NCBI GenBank assembly: GCA_030686995.1
Contig: CM060704.1
Location: forward strand, 117,158,042-117,222,041
Source: Artemisia argyi
Taxonomy: Eukaryota; Streptophyta; Magnoliopsida; Asterales; Asteraceae
Direction of reading: 5' to 3'
DNA: 64,000 nt
Position numbers and translations under genes: made by a program. The notes under the pieces are model-generated. The model searched no databases, was not told the origin of the DNA, and saw only the letters and a program-made list of their open reading frames with translations. Shown here in pieces: positions 21,960-34,400 of this stretch. Each line of letters begins with the position of its first letter. Positions within the stretch are counted from its first letter, which is position 1.

Positions 21960-23759
21960 CTTGGGAGGCAACCCATGTTTTGTGTGATTTTTATTTTATT
22001 TGATTGTTATTTGCTTTCGTATGCATGCTTTATTTTTATTGTTGGTAGATCATGTTTCAAAACTAAAATGGTGAAAATACTTTACTTTGTTGTTTGGCTT
22101 AGTCTTAACTTCATCCAAAGGTATTTTGCAAAAAGATAAGTGTAAGGGGAAACCCCAACTATGTTTTTAAGAAACAAACTCGATCATGATTCTCCACAAT
22201 ATTAAATGAACATGTATATTCGTATTTGTTAGAGTCAAATGCTTGTATCGAGTCATAATGATGTTTTGCATGATTTTCAAGGAAGTAGGACCAAGTTTTT
22301 CCAGAAATTTTCCGGAAACTTAACATAAGAATTTCTGCAGGTCACTTCTGACGGCGTCAGGAATAAACTCCTGACGGCGTCACGTGTAAAATTCTGGAAA
22401 TTTTACCAGTTTTGTTTTTCTAACGGAGTCTTAAAGTTTTTGTTGAATTTTTATTTTTATAATCTCCAGAAAATCTGCAAACATCATTCCACAAGCATTA
22501 TATCTTATTTTGTTTTCTAGGATTTGTTAGCATATTTAGATTGCCGCCGATTTTACGCGAGGTTGCCTTGTCTGTTTTCTCAGGTTTAACAGGTTATATA
22601 TGACAAGAAGATGATTTATATTCTGGAAGGGAAGCTTTGATTGTTCATTTTCTTGGAGGAAGATCTAACCTGGTTACCATATTATCCATACCGAGCGAAT
22701 CAGGGGAGTATTTGATTTCATTCTTTTACATGTTTTACTTTTACATTCTTTACTTGAACATTGGGGACAATGCTCATCCTAAGTGTAAGGGGAGGGTAAA
22801 ATGATGATACCTTACAGATACACTTTCGCTTGAGTTTGTTTGTTTGATGGTTGGTGTGTAATAAAACTATGAGAAATACTTGTTAGTGTAATTTTAGCGC
22901 CAAATTTAAATTTTTTTACAACATTTAGGAGTGAAACTTTGGCCATAGCAAGCGTCTCATGGATAGGAGATTGTATGACTAGCACAAAACCGTATCATTC
23001 AGAAAAATTTTCCACCCAAATATGTGAGGTTCACCTTTAGATTTGATAGGAAAAGCATTCATTATTAGTGCTTATGTGTGTACCGGTAGCATTTAGATTC
23101 TAGAACTTGCGTTAGTGATGCATCCCGAGACCGCTAGTGAGACTACATTCGTGTAGTAGGATTTACTACATGATAAGAGGCATTAGGATCACCCTTGTGT
23201 TAAACCCGTATCATAATTACTTGAGCATTTAAGTCATATTAATTGGCTAGTTAAGTCAATTAATTTTCCCCACACCTTAGCGTTGTACTCATTTTTAGTA
23301 CACGAAACGCCTAGTACACCCCTCCGAGCCTATCTTTTCGTTTCTAACTTTAAGTATCTTAATTAAAGGAAGAATTTGTTACACCCCACTTAAATGTACA
23401 ACCAAATCGCCTTAACCTTCCGTGTATGCACTCATCTTTAGTGCATTACTTTTATTTGTTTAAACCCCTAGTTAATTATCTAATTGATTACATGGTTGCT
23501 AAGTCGAGTCATATCCTTGTACATATTGTTTTGGGACGATTAGGACTCATGGTAAAGTACTAATGTTATGGAGTAATGGGGAAGAACATCATATTATTAC
23601 CCTCATATGTACGCTAATCTTAAAAGTACTCCAAGTGTTTTGATTTTCTTGATTCGAGTAATTAGATTAGTTTATTGTAAAGTATGTAAAAATTCAAGTG
23701 TAAGGGGAATGTTCATTCCCTATGATGTATTATTTTGGATGGTAGGGTAAAACTGTATA

Positions 23760-23799
<40 letters not shown>

Positions 23800-24391
23800 A
23801 AGAAAAAGAAAAAAATAATAGAAAAAGAAAAGAGAAAAAACATACGGACTACCATCCCGTCTTATTCTATGTTTGTTTTATACTTTTGTTATTTTTCATT
23901 TATTAGCTTAAGTCGAGTCTATTCTTGGCTTAGTAACGCCATATTGTACATGTAATTAACCAAGATTATTAACTCGCCACCAGTAAAGAGTGCCTATATC
24001 CAACGAAACCGTGTATTTCATATCCCTAGACCTAACGTTACAACCCTTTAAAAAGTCCTCTTTGATAGTTTATCCTAGGTGCTTACGCCATGTGGTGGAG
24101 GTTTGATCCTTTCCCAAGCCTATGGTAATCTATTTTGCTATGACAGGTAGTGAGAGATGTTTTCCATTTCCATATTGTGATATTACTTTATTACACCCGA
24201 GAGATGTGAATATCTAAACACTATTTGTGAGGTGCTAGTGTATGACCTCCGTGTTTGTCTTTGGTCTTTAATGGAACGATTATTTGTTGTAATTACTTTT
24301 ATATTAGTGTTAAATGACCCCTAACATGTATTTTGATTAGAATAAAAGCGCATTTGCTTGAGGACAAGCAAATCTCAAGTGTAAGGGTATA
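21960..24391 (+). other. Untranslated 3' region of element B with PPT-like strings and A-tract
   Basis: No coding capacity. The string AAGTGTAAGGG occurs at about 22139, 22779, 23697 and 24379; the last precedes the 3' LTR and is the working polypurine tract. A pair of TGACGGCGTCA dyads lies at 22349 and 22372. A 37-base A-tract lies at about 23761-23797 and has counterparts in A and D. The GAGGCAACCCATG string at 21967 resembles the Athila post-ORF box. Confidence 0.65.
22349..22382 (+). promoter_or_regulatory. Internal pair of TGACGGCGTCA dyads in element B
   Basis: Perfect dyads at 22349-22359 and 22372-22382, 23 bp apart, separated by GGAATAAACTCC. The equivalent pairs in A (29708, 29731) and D (37784, 37807) keep the same 23-bp pitch, and in D the intervening bases are the palindrome GGAATTAATTCC. 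Confidence 0.75.
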
Positions 24392-25815
24392 TGATGAGGC
24401 GAAAAATGAACCGTTTTTAGGGGGTCATTTAAGCCGGAATTGGAATTTATTTGATCAAATATTGCCCTAAATCGTTCCTTTTGTGATTTTAGGTACTTTG
24501 GGAGTGAATTCTGGAAAAGAAAGCATTTTGGATGTTTTTGGAGCATAAAAGTGAAGAAAACGGCAAAGACTTAATTTTCCATGCTGGGAACAGTACCTGA
24601 CGGCGTCAAGAAGGAAAATATGACGATGTCAAGAGCAAAATCCATGACGACCCAGAGAAAACCTAAAGGCGTCATAAGTAGGGCGTCAAGAGTTATTTTG
24701 GTGACGGCCTGAAGAAGGATTACACATGACGGCGTCAAACCCAGATCTAGGCAGTCCGAGAACTTTATTGGCGGCGAGATGACGGCGTCAGAAATTTACT
24801 CTTGACGCCGTCACCTCACAAAATCTACTTATACTTTTCTATTTTTCATTCATTAAGGGAGGAACTTGTGTGGAGAATACTTGGGTCGAACCTAATAAAC
24901 CCTAGGTCGTTTGTAACAGTATTTTCAAGGGTTTTCACTCCTTGAAACCTTTAATGTTCAATTAAGATAAGTCTTCTTTCAATTCATTCAATATGTCTAT
25001 GTGTTGTTTGAATATATCTTATGCTTGTCTTGATTATAACATGCTAGGCTAGATCTTTCATGTGTTTGCTTAGATGTAATGAAACCTAGATGTTGATTAT
25101 AGGTTGGTTGCTTGTTTATAGTTGTAATGGATGAATGATTTCAATGTTAGGCTTAAGAAAACTGGCAGATCTCCATTGTGTAACTTGCTTGAACGTCTTA
25201 AGAAACGTGAACTGATGTGTACTAGGTTTTTATGATTGTATTTAATGCATGAGCGAATTCTAGTGATCCCATGTTAGGAGCTTCTTAGCCGGCTCGACAT
25301 AGGAGTGAAGTAGGAGCTTATAGGATTGGGGAAGTAAGTACGCCACCCTATGAATGGTATTAGGGAATACAATCTGTCATCCACGCAACTGTAACAAGTA
25401 ATTAACCTTTAAAAGATATCGAGGGAGTAGTGAAATCTAAGTAAACACAATTCTCCCTTATATTGCTCACACCACTATCTTAAATTAGTTTATTTTCATT
25501 TTTATTATTTTATTTTGATTGCATCTTAGTTATTGGGTTAGTTGACTAGCAACTAATTCCACCCACTCCTTCAAAAACCGAGATTTTTATTTGCTTTTCA
25601 TAAAATATATAAAAATACAAAAAGAATCATCTCTCATCTCTAGACCTAGTCTTTAGGCTTTCTAATCCTAGCGACACTATTCCTAAGTTGAACGATCAAT
25701 CCCCCGGTACTTGTCACTATACTATACTACAATGATCAGGTACACTGCCTGGTGGGGGTTGTAAGCTTCTCGAGATCCCTCGAGAGGTAAAGCCTGGTGC
25801 AATCCCCACGCATCA
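24392..25815 (+). repeat. 3' LTR of element B
   Basis: Direct repeat of 19429-20850 with scattered substitutions, 1424 bp, ending CGCATCA before the CCTAC target duplication. Confidence 0.9.
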
Positions 25816-26515
25816 CCTACTTGTTCCTCTCTAATGAATGAAAATTGCAAAACTATATATAGATTTTACAGGGTGACGGCGTAAAGTAGGAAATTCTGAC
25901 GCCGTCAACTCACCGCCCATAATGAAATCGGATTGCCTAGATCCACTTTTGACGCCGTCATGTGCATTTCTACTCTGGGCCATCACACTTATTTGGACCA
26001 TGATGGCCTATGGTGACGCCGTCATGTCCCTTGTGTAAAACTCTTCTGGATCGTCGCGGACTTTATCCACTTCCACCTCTTGTATTACTCTTGACGCCGT
26101 CACTTGATAACTCTTGACGTCGTCAGGTACTGTTCCCAGCAAGGAAAATTAAGACTTTGCCGTTTTATTCACTTTTATGCTCTAAAAACGTCCAAAATGT
26201 TTCCTTTTCCAGAATTCACTCCAAAAGTACCTAAAATGACAAAAGGAACGATTTAGAGCATTATTTGATCAAATAAATTCGAATCCGGGCTAAAATGACC
26301 CTCTAAAAACGGTTCATTTTTTGCCTCATCAAATACCCTTACACTTGAGATTTGCTTGTCCTCAAACAAATGCTTTTATTTTAATCAAAATACAAGTTAG
26401 GGGTCATTTAACACTAATATAAAAGTAATTACAACAAATAATCGTTCCACTAAAGACCAAAGACAAGCACGGAGGTCATATACTAGCACCTCACAAATAG
26501 TATTTAGATACTCAC

Positions 26516-27926
26516 TGATGAGGCGAAAAATGATTCGTTTTTAGGGGGTCATTTAAGCCCGGAATTAAATTTATTTGATCAAATATTGCCCTAAATCGTT
26601 CCTTTTGTGATTTTAAGTACTTTTGGAGTGAATTCTGGAAAAGGAAGCATTTTGGACGTTTTTGGAGCATAAAAGTGAAGAAAACGGCAAAGTCTTAATT
26701 TTCCATGCTGGGAACAATACCTGATGGCATCAAGAGCATTTTGATGACGGCGTCAAGAGCAAAAGAGGTGACGGCCCAGTGAAAACGTGACGGCGTCAAA
26801 GCATGTCCGTCAAGAGTAAAAGTGGTGACGGCCCAGAACTACATTACACATGACGGCGTCAGATCTGGATCTAGGCAGTCCGAGAATATTATGGGCGGCG
26901 GGTTGACGGCATCAGAAGTTTCTTCTTGACGTCGTCACCTTTGGAAATCTATATATAGTTTTTGTAATTTTCATTCTTAAGAAGAGGAGAATTTTAGGGT
27001 CGACTTGAATAAACCCTAGCTCATTTTTAACGGTATTTTCAAGGGTTTTCACCCCTTGAAACCATTCATGTTCAATTGAGATAAGTATTCTTTCAATTCA
27101 TTCAATATGTCTATGTGTTGTTTGAATATATCTTACGCTTGTCTTGATTTTAACATGCTAGGCTAGATCTTTTGTGTGTTTGCTTAGATGTAATGAAACC
27201 TAGATGTTGATTATAGGTTGATTGCTTGTTTATAGTTGTAATGGATGAATGATTTCGATGTTAGGCTTTAGAAAACTGGCAGACTTCCATTGTGTAACTT
27301 GCTTGAACGTCTTAAGAAACATGAACCAACGCGTACTCGGTTTTTATGGTTGTATTTAATGCATGAGTGAATTCTAGTGATCCCATGTTAGGAGCTTCTT
27401 GCAGGCTCGACATAGGAGTGAAGTAGGAGCTTATAGAGTTGGGGAAGTACGTACGCCACCCCACGATTGGTATTAAGGATTATAACCCGTCATCCACGCA
27501 ACTGTAACAAACAATTAACCTGTAAAAGATATCTAGGGAGTAGTGAAATCTAAGTAAACACAATTCTCCCATCTATTGTTCACACCACTAGTTAAATTAG
27601 CTTTATTTACATTTTTGTTATTTTATTTTGATTGCATCTTTAGTTATTGGGTTAGTTGACTAGCAACTAATTCCGCCCACTCTTCCAAAACCCGAGATTT
27701 TTACTTGCTTTTATAAAATATAAAAATATAAAAAGAATCATCCCTCACCTCTAGACCTAGTTTTTAGGCTTTCTAATCCTAGCGACACTATTCCTGAGTT
27801 GAACGATCAATCCCCCGGTACTTGTCACTATACTATACTACAACGATCAGGTACACTGCCTGGTGGGGGTTGTAAGCTTCTCGATATCCCTCGAGAGGTA
27901 AAGCCTGGTGCAATTCCCACGCATCA
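26516..27926 (+). mobile_element. Solo LTR C, TSD CTCAC
   Basis: TGATGAGGCG to CGCATCA, 1411 bp, flanked by CTCAC at 26511-26515 and 27927-27931, inserted in element A just inside its polypurine tract. It belongs to the same LTR family as A, B and D but differs by several indels. Its dyad pair at 26722 and 26745 again has a 23-bp pitch. A solo LTR with a perfect TSD implies recombination between the two LTRs of a full element. Confidence 0.88.
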
Positions 27927-27931
27927 CTCAC

Positions 27932-28295
27932 ATCTCTCGGGTGTAATAAAGTATATATCACAATATGGAAATGGAAAACATCTCTCACTACCTGTCATAG
28001 CAAAATAGATTACCATAGGCTTGGGAAAAGATCAAACCTCCACCACATGGCGTAAGCACCTAGGATAAACTATCAAAGAGGTCTTTCAAAGGGTTATAAT
28101 GTTAGGTGTAGGGATATGGAATACACGGTTTTATTGGAGATAGGCAATCTTTACTGGTGGCGAGTTAATCATCTTGGTTAATTACATGTATGATATGGCG
28201 TTGCTAAGCCAAGACTAGACTCGACTTAAGTTAATAAATGAAAATTAACTAAAACATAGAATGAAACGGGATGGTAGTCCATTTTCTTTTTTTTT

Positions 28296-28329
<34 letters not shown>

Positions 28330-30165
28330 ATACAATCTTACCCTACCATCCAAAATAATATATCATAGGGAATCAACATTCCCCTTACACTTGAATTTTT
28401 ACATACTTTACAATAAACTAATCTAATGACTCGAATTAAGATAATCAAAACACTTGGAGTACTTTTTAAGATTAACGCACATATGGGGGTAATAAATGAT
28501 GTTCTTTCCCATTACTCCATAACATAAGTACTTTACCCATGAGTCCCAATCGTCCTAAAACAATATGTACAAGGATATGACTCGACTTAGCAACCATGCA
28601 ATCAATTAGATAACTAACTAAGGGTTTAAACAAATAACAATAATGCACTAAAGATGAGTGCATACACGGAAAGCTAAGGCGATTTGGGTGTACATTTAAG
28701 TGGGTTGTAACAAATTCTTCCTATAAGTAAGATGCTTAAAGTTAGAAATGAAAAGATAGGCTCGGAGGGGTGTACTAGGGGTTTCGTGTACTAAAAATGA
28801 GTACAACGCTAAGGTGTAGGTAAAATTAATTGACTTTACTAGCCAAGTAATATGACTTAAACGGTCAATTAATTATGATACGGGTTTAACACAAGGGTGA
28901 TCCTAATGCCTCTTATCATGTAGTAAATCCTACTACACGAATGTAGTCTCATTAGAGGTCTCGGGATGCATCACTAACGCAAGTTCTAGAATCTAAATGC
29001 TACCGGTACACTCATAAGCACTAATAGTAAATGTTTTTCCTATCAAATCTAAAGGCGAAACTCACATATTTGGGTGAAAAATTTTTCTGAATGGTACGGT
29101 TTTGTGCTAGTCATACGACTCCTATCCTTGAGACGCTTTCTAAGGCTAAAGTTTCACTCCTAAATGTTGTAAAAAATTTTAAATTTGGCGCTAAAATTAC
29201 ACTAACAAGTATTTCTTTTAGTTTTATTATACACCTACCATCAAACAAACAAACTCAAGTGCAATTGTATCCTATAAGGTATCATCATTTACCATCCCCT
29301 TACACTTAGGATGAACATTGTCCCCAATGTTCAATTAAAGAACGTAAAAGTGAAATAGGTAAAATAATGAAATAAAATACTCCCCTGATTCGTTCGATGT
29401 GGATAGTGTGGTAACAAGGTTAGATCTTCCTCCAAGAAAATGAACATTCAAAGCTTCCCTTCCAGAAAAATAAATCATCTTCTTGTCATACATAACCTGT
29501 TAAACCTGAGAAAACAAACAAGGCAACCTAGCGTAAAATCGGCGGCAATCTATATATACTAACAAGTCCTAGAAAGCAAATTAAGATATAATGCTTGTGG
29601 AATGAATGTTTGCAGATTTCCTGGAGTTTATAAAACTAAAGAATTAACAAAAACTTCAAGACTCCGTTAGAAAAACAAAACTCGCAAAATTTCCAGAATT
29701 CTACACATGACGCCGTCAGGAATTAATTCCTGATGCCGTCAGAAGTGACTTGCAGAAATCTTTATGTTAAGTTTCCGGAAAATTTCTGGAAAAACTTATG
29801 TCCTACTTCCTGGAAAATCCTACAAAACATCATTATGACTCGATACAAGCATTTGACTCTAACAATTACTAATATACATGTTCATTTAATATTCTGGCGA
29901 ATCATGATCATTTTCGTTCTTATAAACAATTTTGCGGTTTCCCGTTACACTTAGCTTTTGCAAAATACCTTTATATGAAGTTAAGACGAAGTTAAACAAC
30001 AAAATAAAGCATTCTCACAATTTAATTTGAAACATGATCTACCAACAATAAAAACATGCATACGGAAACAAATAACATCAAACAAATAAAAATCAAACAA
30101 ATAAAGCTTGGGTTGCCTCCCAATAAGCGCTTGTTTTTGTTTGAGTCACGAGCCTGACTCTACCC
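27932..30165 (-). other. Untranslated 3' region of element A
   Basis: Reverse-strand counterpart of 21960-24391 in B: a long T-tract at 28277-28327, ACACTTGAATTTTTAC and CCCCTTACACTTAGG strings, and a dyad pair at 29708 (TGACGCCGTCA) and 29731 (TGATGCCGTCA). No gene is seen. Confidence 0.65.
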
Positions 30166-31323
30166 TTATTTAACGAAAATAGGGGAGGTTTTCCCTACAC
30201 TTAGGATTAAGTGCGGGTGATAGTAGCGACACACACCATCTCGGTGGAAGTATGCCTTATGAGGAAAGAGTGGTGAATGAATTATATGCTCAAACGGTTG
30301 TGCTCCTTTTATCATAACCTTACCTAGTTCAACTTGGTCAATGGGTGAGTTGAAGTTTTCTCCTAAAAAGGGATCATCTTCTATCAATTTCGAGAGACCC
30401 CTAGTCGGGAATCTATCTTGACCTAATAAACCCGGTTTAAACCCATAATGTTTCTTTTGATCAATCATGAATGGGTGATGTATGTATGTAAGGTCATGGT
30501 TCACTCCTATATTGGCTTCCATTCTACACGGTTTAGAGTCTACTACCTTCATCGTAAAACTACCCGTACTATATGGTTTGATGGGTGGATCGGGACCTAT
30601 TTCAATTCCTAAATTTTCATCCAAGGATAGAAGATTAGGCAACGGTTTTGGTTGAGGCTCTGGCTTATCAAAACTAGGAACTTCCATAGAACTAAAAGAA
30701 AGGTTATGATTACAAGTATTCAAACCTATTTCTTCTAGTTGTGTTTGGTCCAAAGGCTCCACCTCTATTGGGGTTCCTATAGTCTCTTCTACCTCTTCCG
30801 GGTAAGTCACGTGCGGTGTGCGTGCCTCAAATGATGGTAGGACTTGTGGGGTACTTTGTGAGATTATGTTATTTACTTCATCATTCCTTGTGTCAAGATC
30901 ACCTATATCCTCAACATGTGTTTTATTATAATCTAACCCTAACATTTTCCCAAGTATCTCAAGTGCTTCTCTAGGCATCTCAACTTCTATATCCGAATCA
31001 TAAGGATCATCCTCAATATTATGACTGCTATATTCAAATTGCCCAAAAGATTCATCATGTGTTTCTTGAGATTCATCATCATCGATCATAAAACCTAGGT
31101 CTTTTTTATCAATGTGATCATGTTCGGCTACATCCTCCATCACATCAAGGTCACCTATGTGTTCATCCTGTATTATGGTAGTGCCTAACCAAGACATGCA
31201 GCTAGGTGGCTCATACGAAACTATCCTAGGTGAAGGCTCATATGGAGCATAGGTTTCACTAAGTGAGGCATTTTGAGGGGTTGATGGAGCTCCTAAGGTG
31301 AATTCTTTAAAAGTCTTATGCAC
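30166..31323 (-). CDS. 385-aa acidic protein of element A, function unknown
   Basis: The longest credible ORF in the window, intact despite the age of the element. It begins MHKTFKEFTLGAPSTPQ about 315 bp after the primer site, where gag would be expected. Residues 1-200 are acidic and low in hydrophobics (DLDVMEDVAEHDHIDKKD, SHNIEDDPYDSD). The middle is proline-rich (PEPQPKPLPNLL). Residues about 250-385 are more ordered, with GSFTMKVVDSKPCRMEAN, HHPFMID and YFHRDGVCRYYHP. I find no zinc knuckle, no D-T/S-G protease motif and no polymerase motif. B and D, which share its LTR and 3' region, carry a different ORF in this place. It may be a divergent or captured structural protein; function is not assignable by eye. 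Confidence 0.65.
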   Translation of the reverse strand: MHKTFKEFTLGAPSTPQNASLSETYAPYEPSPRIVSYEPPSCMSWLGTTIIQDEHIGDLDVMEDVAEHDHIDKKDLGFMIDDDESQETHDESFGQFEYSSHNIEDDPYDSDIEVEMPREALEILGKMLGLDYNKTHVEDIGDLDTRNDEVNNIISQSTPQVLPSFEARTPHVTYPEEVEETIGTPIEVEPLDQTQLEEIGLNTCNHNLSFSSMEVPSFDKPEPQPKPLPNLLSLDENLGIEIGPDPPIKPYSTGSFTMKVVDSKPCRMEANIGVNHDLTYIHHPFMIDQKKHYGFKPGLLGQDRFPTRGLSKLIEDDPFLGENFNSPIDQVELGKVMIKGAQPFEHIIHSPLFPHKAYFHRDGVCRYYHPHLILSVGKTSPIFVK

Positions 31324-31639
31324 TTGGCCTATTTTCTCAAGGTACTCAATAAAATTAATATAAGATCATGTCCTCCTCATTTCATTCCTCCATCTTGGTA
31401 TATCCAAACTGGTGTAAAACTCTAGTGTCGGACTTGGTGGATTCACGTTCTCTACAATGGTGAACACAAGAGTCAATGGAAAGGTTTTTACGAACAAAGA
31501 CACAAAGAAAAGATAGACTACGAGAAAGCTAATAAAAAGAAAAATAAAATCTCACTCGATAGGAATCTAATGAGTAGACCTAATAAAATAAATTCCAACC
31601 TAAGCAATAACTATTCCCCGGACTACGGCACCAAAAACT

Positions 31640-33081
31640 TGATACGTGGGAATTGCACCAGGCTTTACCTCTCTAGGGATCTCGAGAAGCTTACAACCCC
31701 CACCAGGCAGTGTACCTGATCGTTGTAGTATAGTATAGTGACAAGTACCCGGGGATTGATCGTTCAACTCAGTAATAGTGTCGCTAGGATTAGAAAGCCT
31801 AAAAACTAGGTCTAGAGGTGAGAGATGATTCTTTTTGGATTTTTTTATATTTTTATAAAGCAAGTAAAATCTCGGTTTTTGGAAGAGTGGGCAGAATTAG
31901 TTGCTAATCAACTAACCCAATAACTAAGATGCAATCAAAATAAAATAACAAAAATGAAATGAAATCTAATTAAACTAGTGGTGTGAACAATAATAGGGAG
32001 AGTTGTGTTTACTCAGGTTTCATTACTCCCTAGATATCTTTTATAGGTTGATAGTTTGTTACAATTGCGTGGATGACGGGTCGTATTCCTTAATACTAGT
32101 CGTAGGGCCGTGTTCAATATTGCCTAACTCTATAGGATCCTAATTCACTCCTATGTCAACCCGTTAGAAGCTCCTAACATTGGATCATTAGAATTCTCCT
32201 ACGCATTAAATACAACCAAAAATCATAGTACACCTCTGATCATGTTTCTTAAGAAGTTCAAGCATATCACCAATAGAAGTCTGCCAGTTTTCTTAAGCCT
32301 AACATCGAATACAATCATCCGTAACAACTATAAACAACCAATCAACCCATAATTAACATCTAGGTTTCACTACATCTAAGCAAACACACAAGAGATCTAG
32401 CCAAGCATGTTAAATTCAAGACAAGTGTAAGATATATTCAAACAACACATAGACATATTGAATGAATTGAAAGAGTACTTATCTCAATTGAACATGAAAG
32501 GTTTCAAAGGGTAAAAACCCTTGAAAAAGCTGTAATATTCGGACTAGGGTTTCTCTCCAAAGTTATACCCGACTTGTTCCTCTCTAATGAATGAAAATTG
32601 CAAAACTATATATAGATTTTACAGGGTGACGGCGTCAAGAAGGAATTATGACGCCGTTAACTCGCCGCCTATAATGAAATCGGATTGCCTAGATCCACTT
32701 TTGACGCCGTCATATGCATTTCTACTCTGGGCCGTCACTCTTATTTGGACCATGAAGGCCTATGGTGACGCCGTCATGTCCCCAGTGTAAAACTCTTCTG
32801 GATCGTCACGGACTTTATCCACTTCCACCTCTTGTATTACTCTTGACGCCGTCACTTGATAACTCTTGACGCCGTCAGGTACTGTTCCCAGCAAGGAAAA
32901 TTAAGACTTTGCCGTTTTCTTCACTTTTATGCTCCAAAAACGTCCAAAATGCTTCTTTCAATAATTCACTCCAAAAGTACCTAAAATGACAAAAGGAATT
33001 ATTTAGGGCATTATTTGATCAAATAAATTTGAATCCGGGCTAAAATGACCCTCTAAAAACGGTTAATTTTTCGCCTCATCA
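31640..33081 (-). repeat. 5' LTR of element A
   Basis: 1442 bp in reverse orientation, from TGATACG to CCTCATCA, followed by TTTTA. The dyad cluster lies at about 32627-32881, including 32627 TGACGGCGTCA and, at 32649, a one-mismatch partner 22 bp on. The TATATATAG string is at about 32609. Confidence 0.88.
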
Positions 33082-33086
33082 TTTTA

Positions 33087-34400
33087 CCCACATGAAATCA
33101 TGACAAAAATAGATCCACAACTCACACCAAAAATTCACCATGATCTCTTATGAGCATGCAAGTTACTCCCATATGGCCATTCACTAAAAACACACATAAG
33201 TACTCATAAGAAAATCAAACATAAAAACTATCCAGATTCGGATATGAACGCACACCAAAATGTTTTGACCTAAAAATCATATTTGTACAACTTTTTAACG
33301 TCCCTCCTTTGCGTGGAAGTCAAAGGGAATATAGAACTCAACCCTATCAGAAGGGCTAACCCTAATTCCACTTTCTAACCCTCCTTTGACCTCTAAACTC
33401 TTACCCTAAATCTGTCCCGGTTTAACAGCTTTGACATATTTTCTCGCAAAATCATTAGACTGAATTTCGGACCTCGAAATCAATTGTGGCCGGACTTTTT
33501 TGAAATCTTTTTCATTGAACTACAATTTAGACTCAAAATTCATGTGATAACTCATCACCATCTATTAAATATCTTCGTATCTTTACAGCCTTACAATTCT
33601 GTCAAAACCCTAACTCAATAACTACCATGTTTTACACTCAAATCTCTTCACCAATCATCATAATATAATTAATAATTGATCCCAACATGTTTTATCTAAT
33701 TAATTTACAGAAACTTACAAACCCTAGATCCATGATAACTTGTATTACATGAACTATATAAATTAATTGAACATATGTGTTAAGAATTATACCTTGATCT
33801 AGATTATTGCTTCAAAAATAAAAACCCTAACTTTTCTTCTTATGTTCCCCCTTGGTCGACCGTACAAAGCAAAAGTGGGGGTGAGGGAGTTTTTATTTTG
33901 TATTTATAATAATAATGGATAACCCTTTAGGCTAACAATTGTATTTGTTATCAAATTTGGTTTCCTTTTTCCCTTAAAATACCCCTTGGGCCAATTTTTG
34001 TGCACATACATATATTTTTTATTTAATTAAATATTACACTCAAAACCTTATACTTTTGATATTTTATAACAACCCATAACGATACCTAACGTCTTACGCG
34101 TTAAACCTTCGTTTTTACGATGACTCGGAAAATTATCATTTTCAAAACAAAGTTTCCAAAAATAGAATCTCACACAAAAATATAAATATAACTCACAAAT
34201 CCGAACTCTACATAACTTATTATTGCTCAAACACTTGAACGAAAACTTGTTACGCAAAACCTCAAAATAACAAAACCACATAAGTCATTTCCACACCACT
34301 AAGTCAATCAAAATGAACTTATCCCAACACCAACATTACTCAAATCACAACAATGACACCATACAAAGGGATTTCGCGCTAAAACTTACCTATATCATAC
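33087..34400 (-). other. Middle part of solo LTR T; no gene
   Basis: Continuation of T between insertions A and D. The ORF at 34048-34281 has no recognisable domain. Confidence 0.5.

Larger units (their letters stand above)
19429..25815 (+). mobile_element. Non-autonomous Athila-like LTR element B, TSD CCTAC
   Basis: Complete element: 5' LTR 19429-20850, primer site 20857-20875, internal region to 24391, 3' LTR 24392-25815, target duplication CCTAC at 19424-19428 and 25816-25820. The two LTRs are very similar, so insertion is recent relative to A. The primer site TGGCGCCGCAGCCCGGGGA resembles the tRNA-Asp site of Athila-group elements. The internal region has a broken protease-like ORF and a long untranslated part, with the GGGGACAATG and AAGTGTAAGGGGAGG strings typical of Athila 3' regions. 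It must depend on enzymes from another element. Confidence 0.88.
18495..26331 (-). repeat. 3' LTR of element A, split by element B
   Basis: The two parts, 18495-19428 and 25821-26331 (about 1445 bp together), align with the 5' LTR at 31640-33081 through the same junction, TTATACC-ACTTGTTCC. The CCTAC duplication of element B marks the split. Confidence 0.85.
18495..33081 (-). mobile_element. Non-autonomous Athila-like LTR element A, TSD TTTTA
   Basis: TTTTA at 18490-18494 and 33082-33086 flanks it. It reads right to left. The 5' LTR is 31640-33081. The primer site at about 31616-31634 reads, on the minus strand, TTGGTGCCGTAGTCCGGGG. The internal region holds one intact 385-codon ORF and a long untranslated 3' part. 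The 3' LTR is 18495-19428 plus 25821-26331. That LTR is split by element B, and the internal region near its polypurine tract by solo LTR C. Compared with B and D, the primer site shows three C-to-T type changes, as expected from methyl-cytosine decay in an older copy. No reverse transcriptase or integrase is present. Confidence 0.85.

Noticed and set aside
27799..28008. ORF crossing the end of solo LTR C; similar 87-codon ORF at 31600-31863
   Set aside because: Both translate the conserved R-U5 block around CTGCCTGGTGGGGGTTG in opposite LTR copies; no protein evidence.
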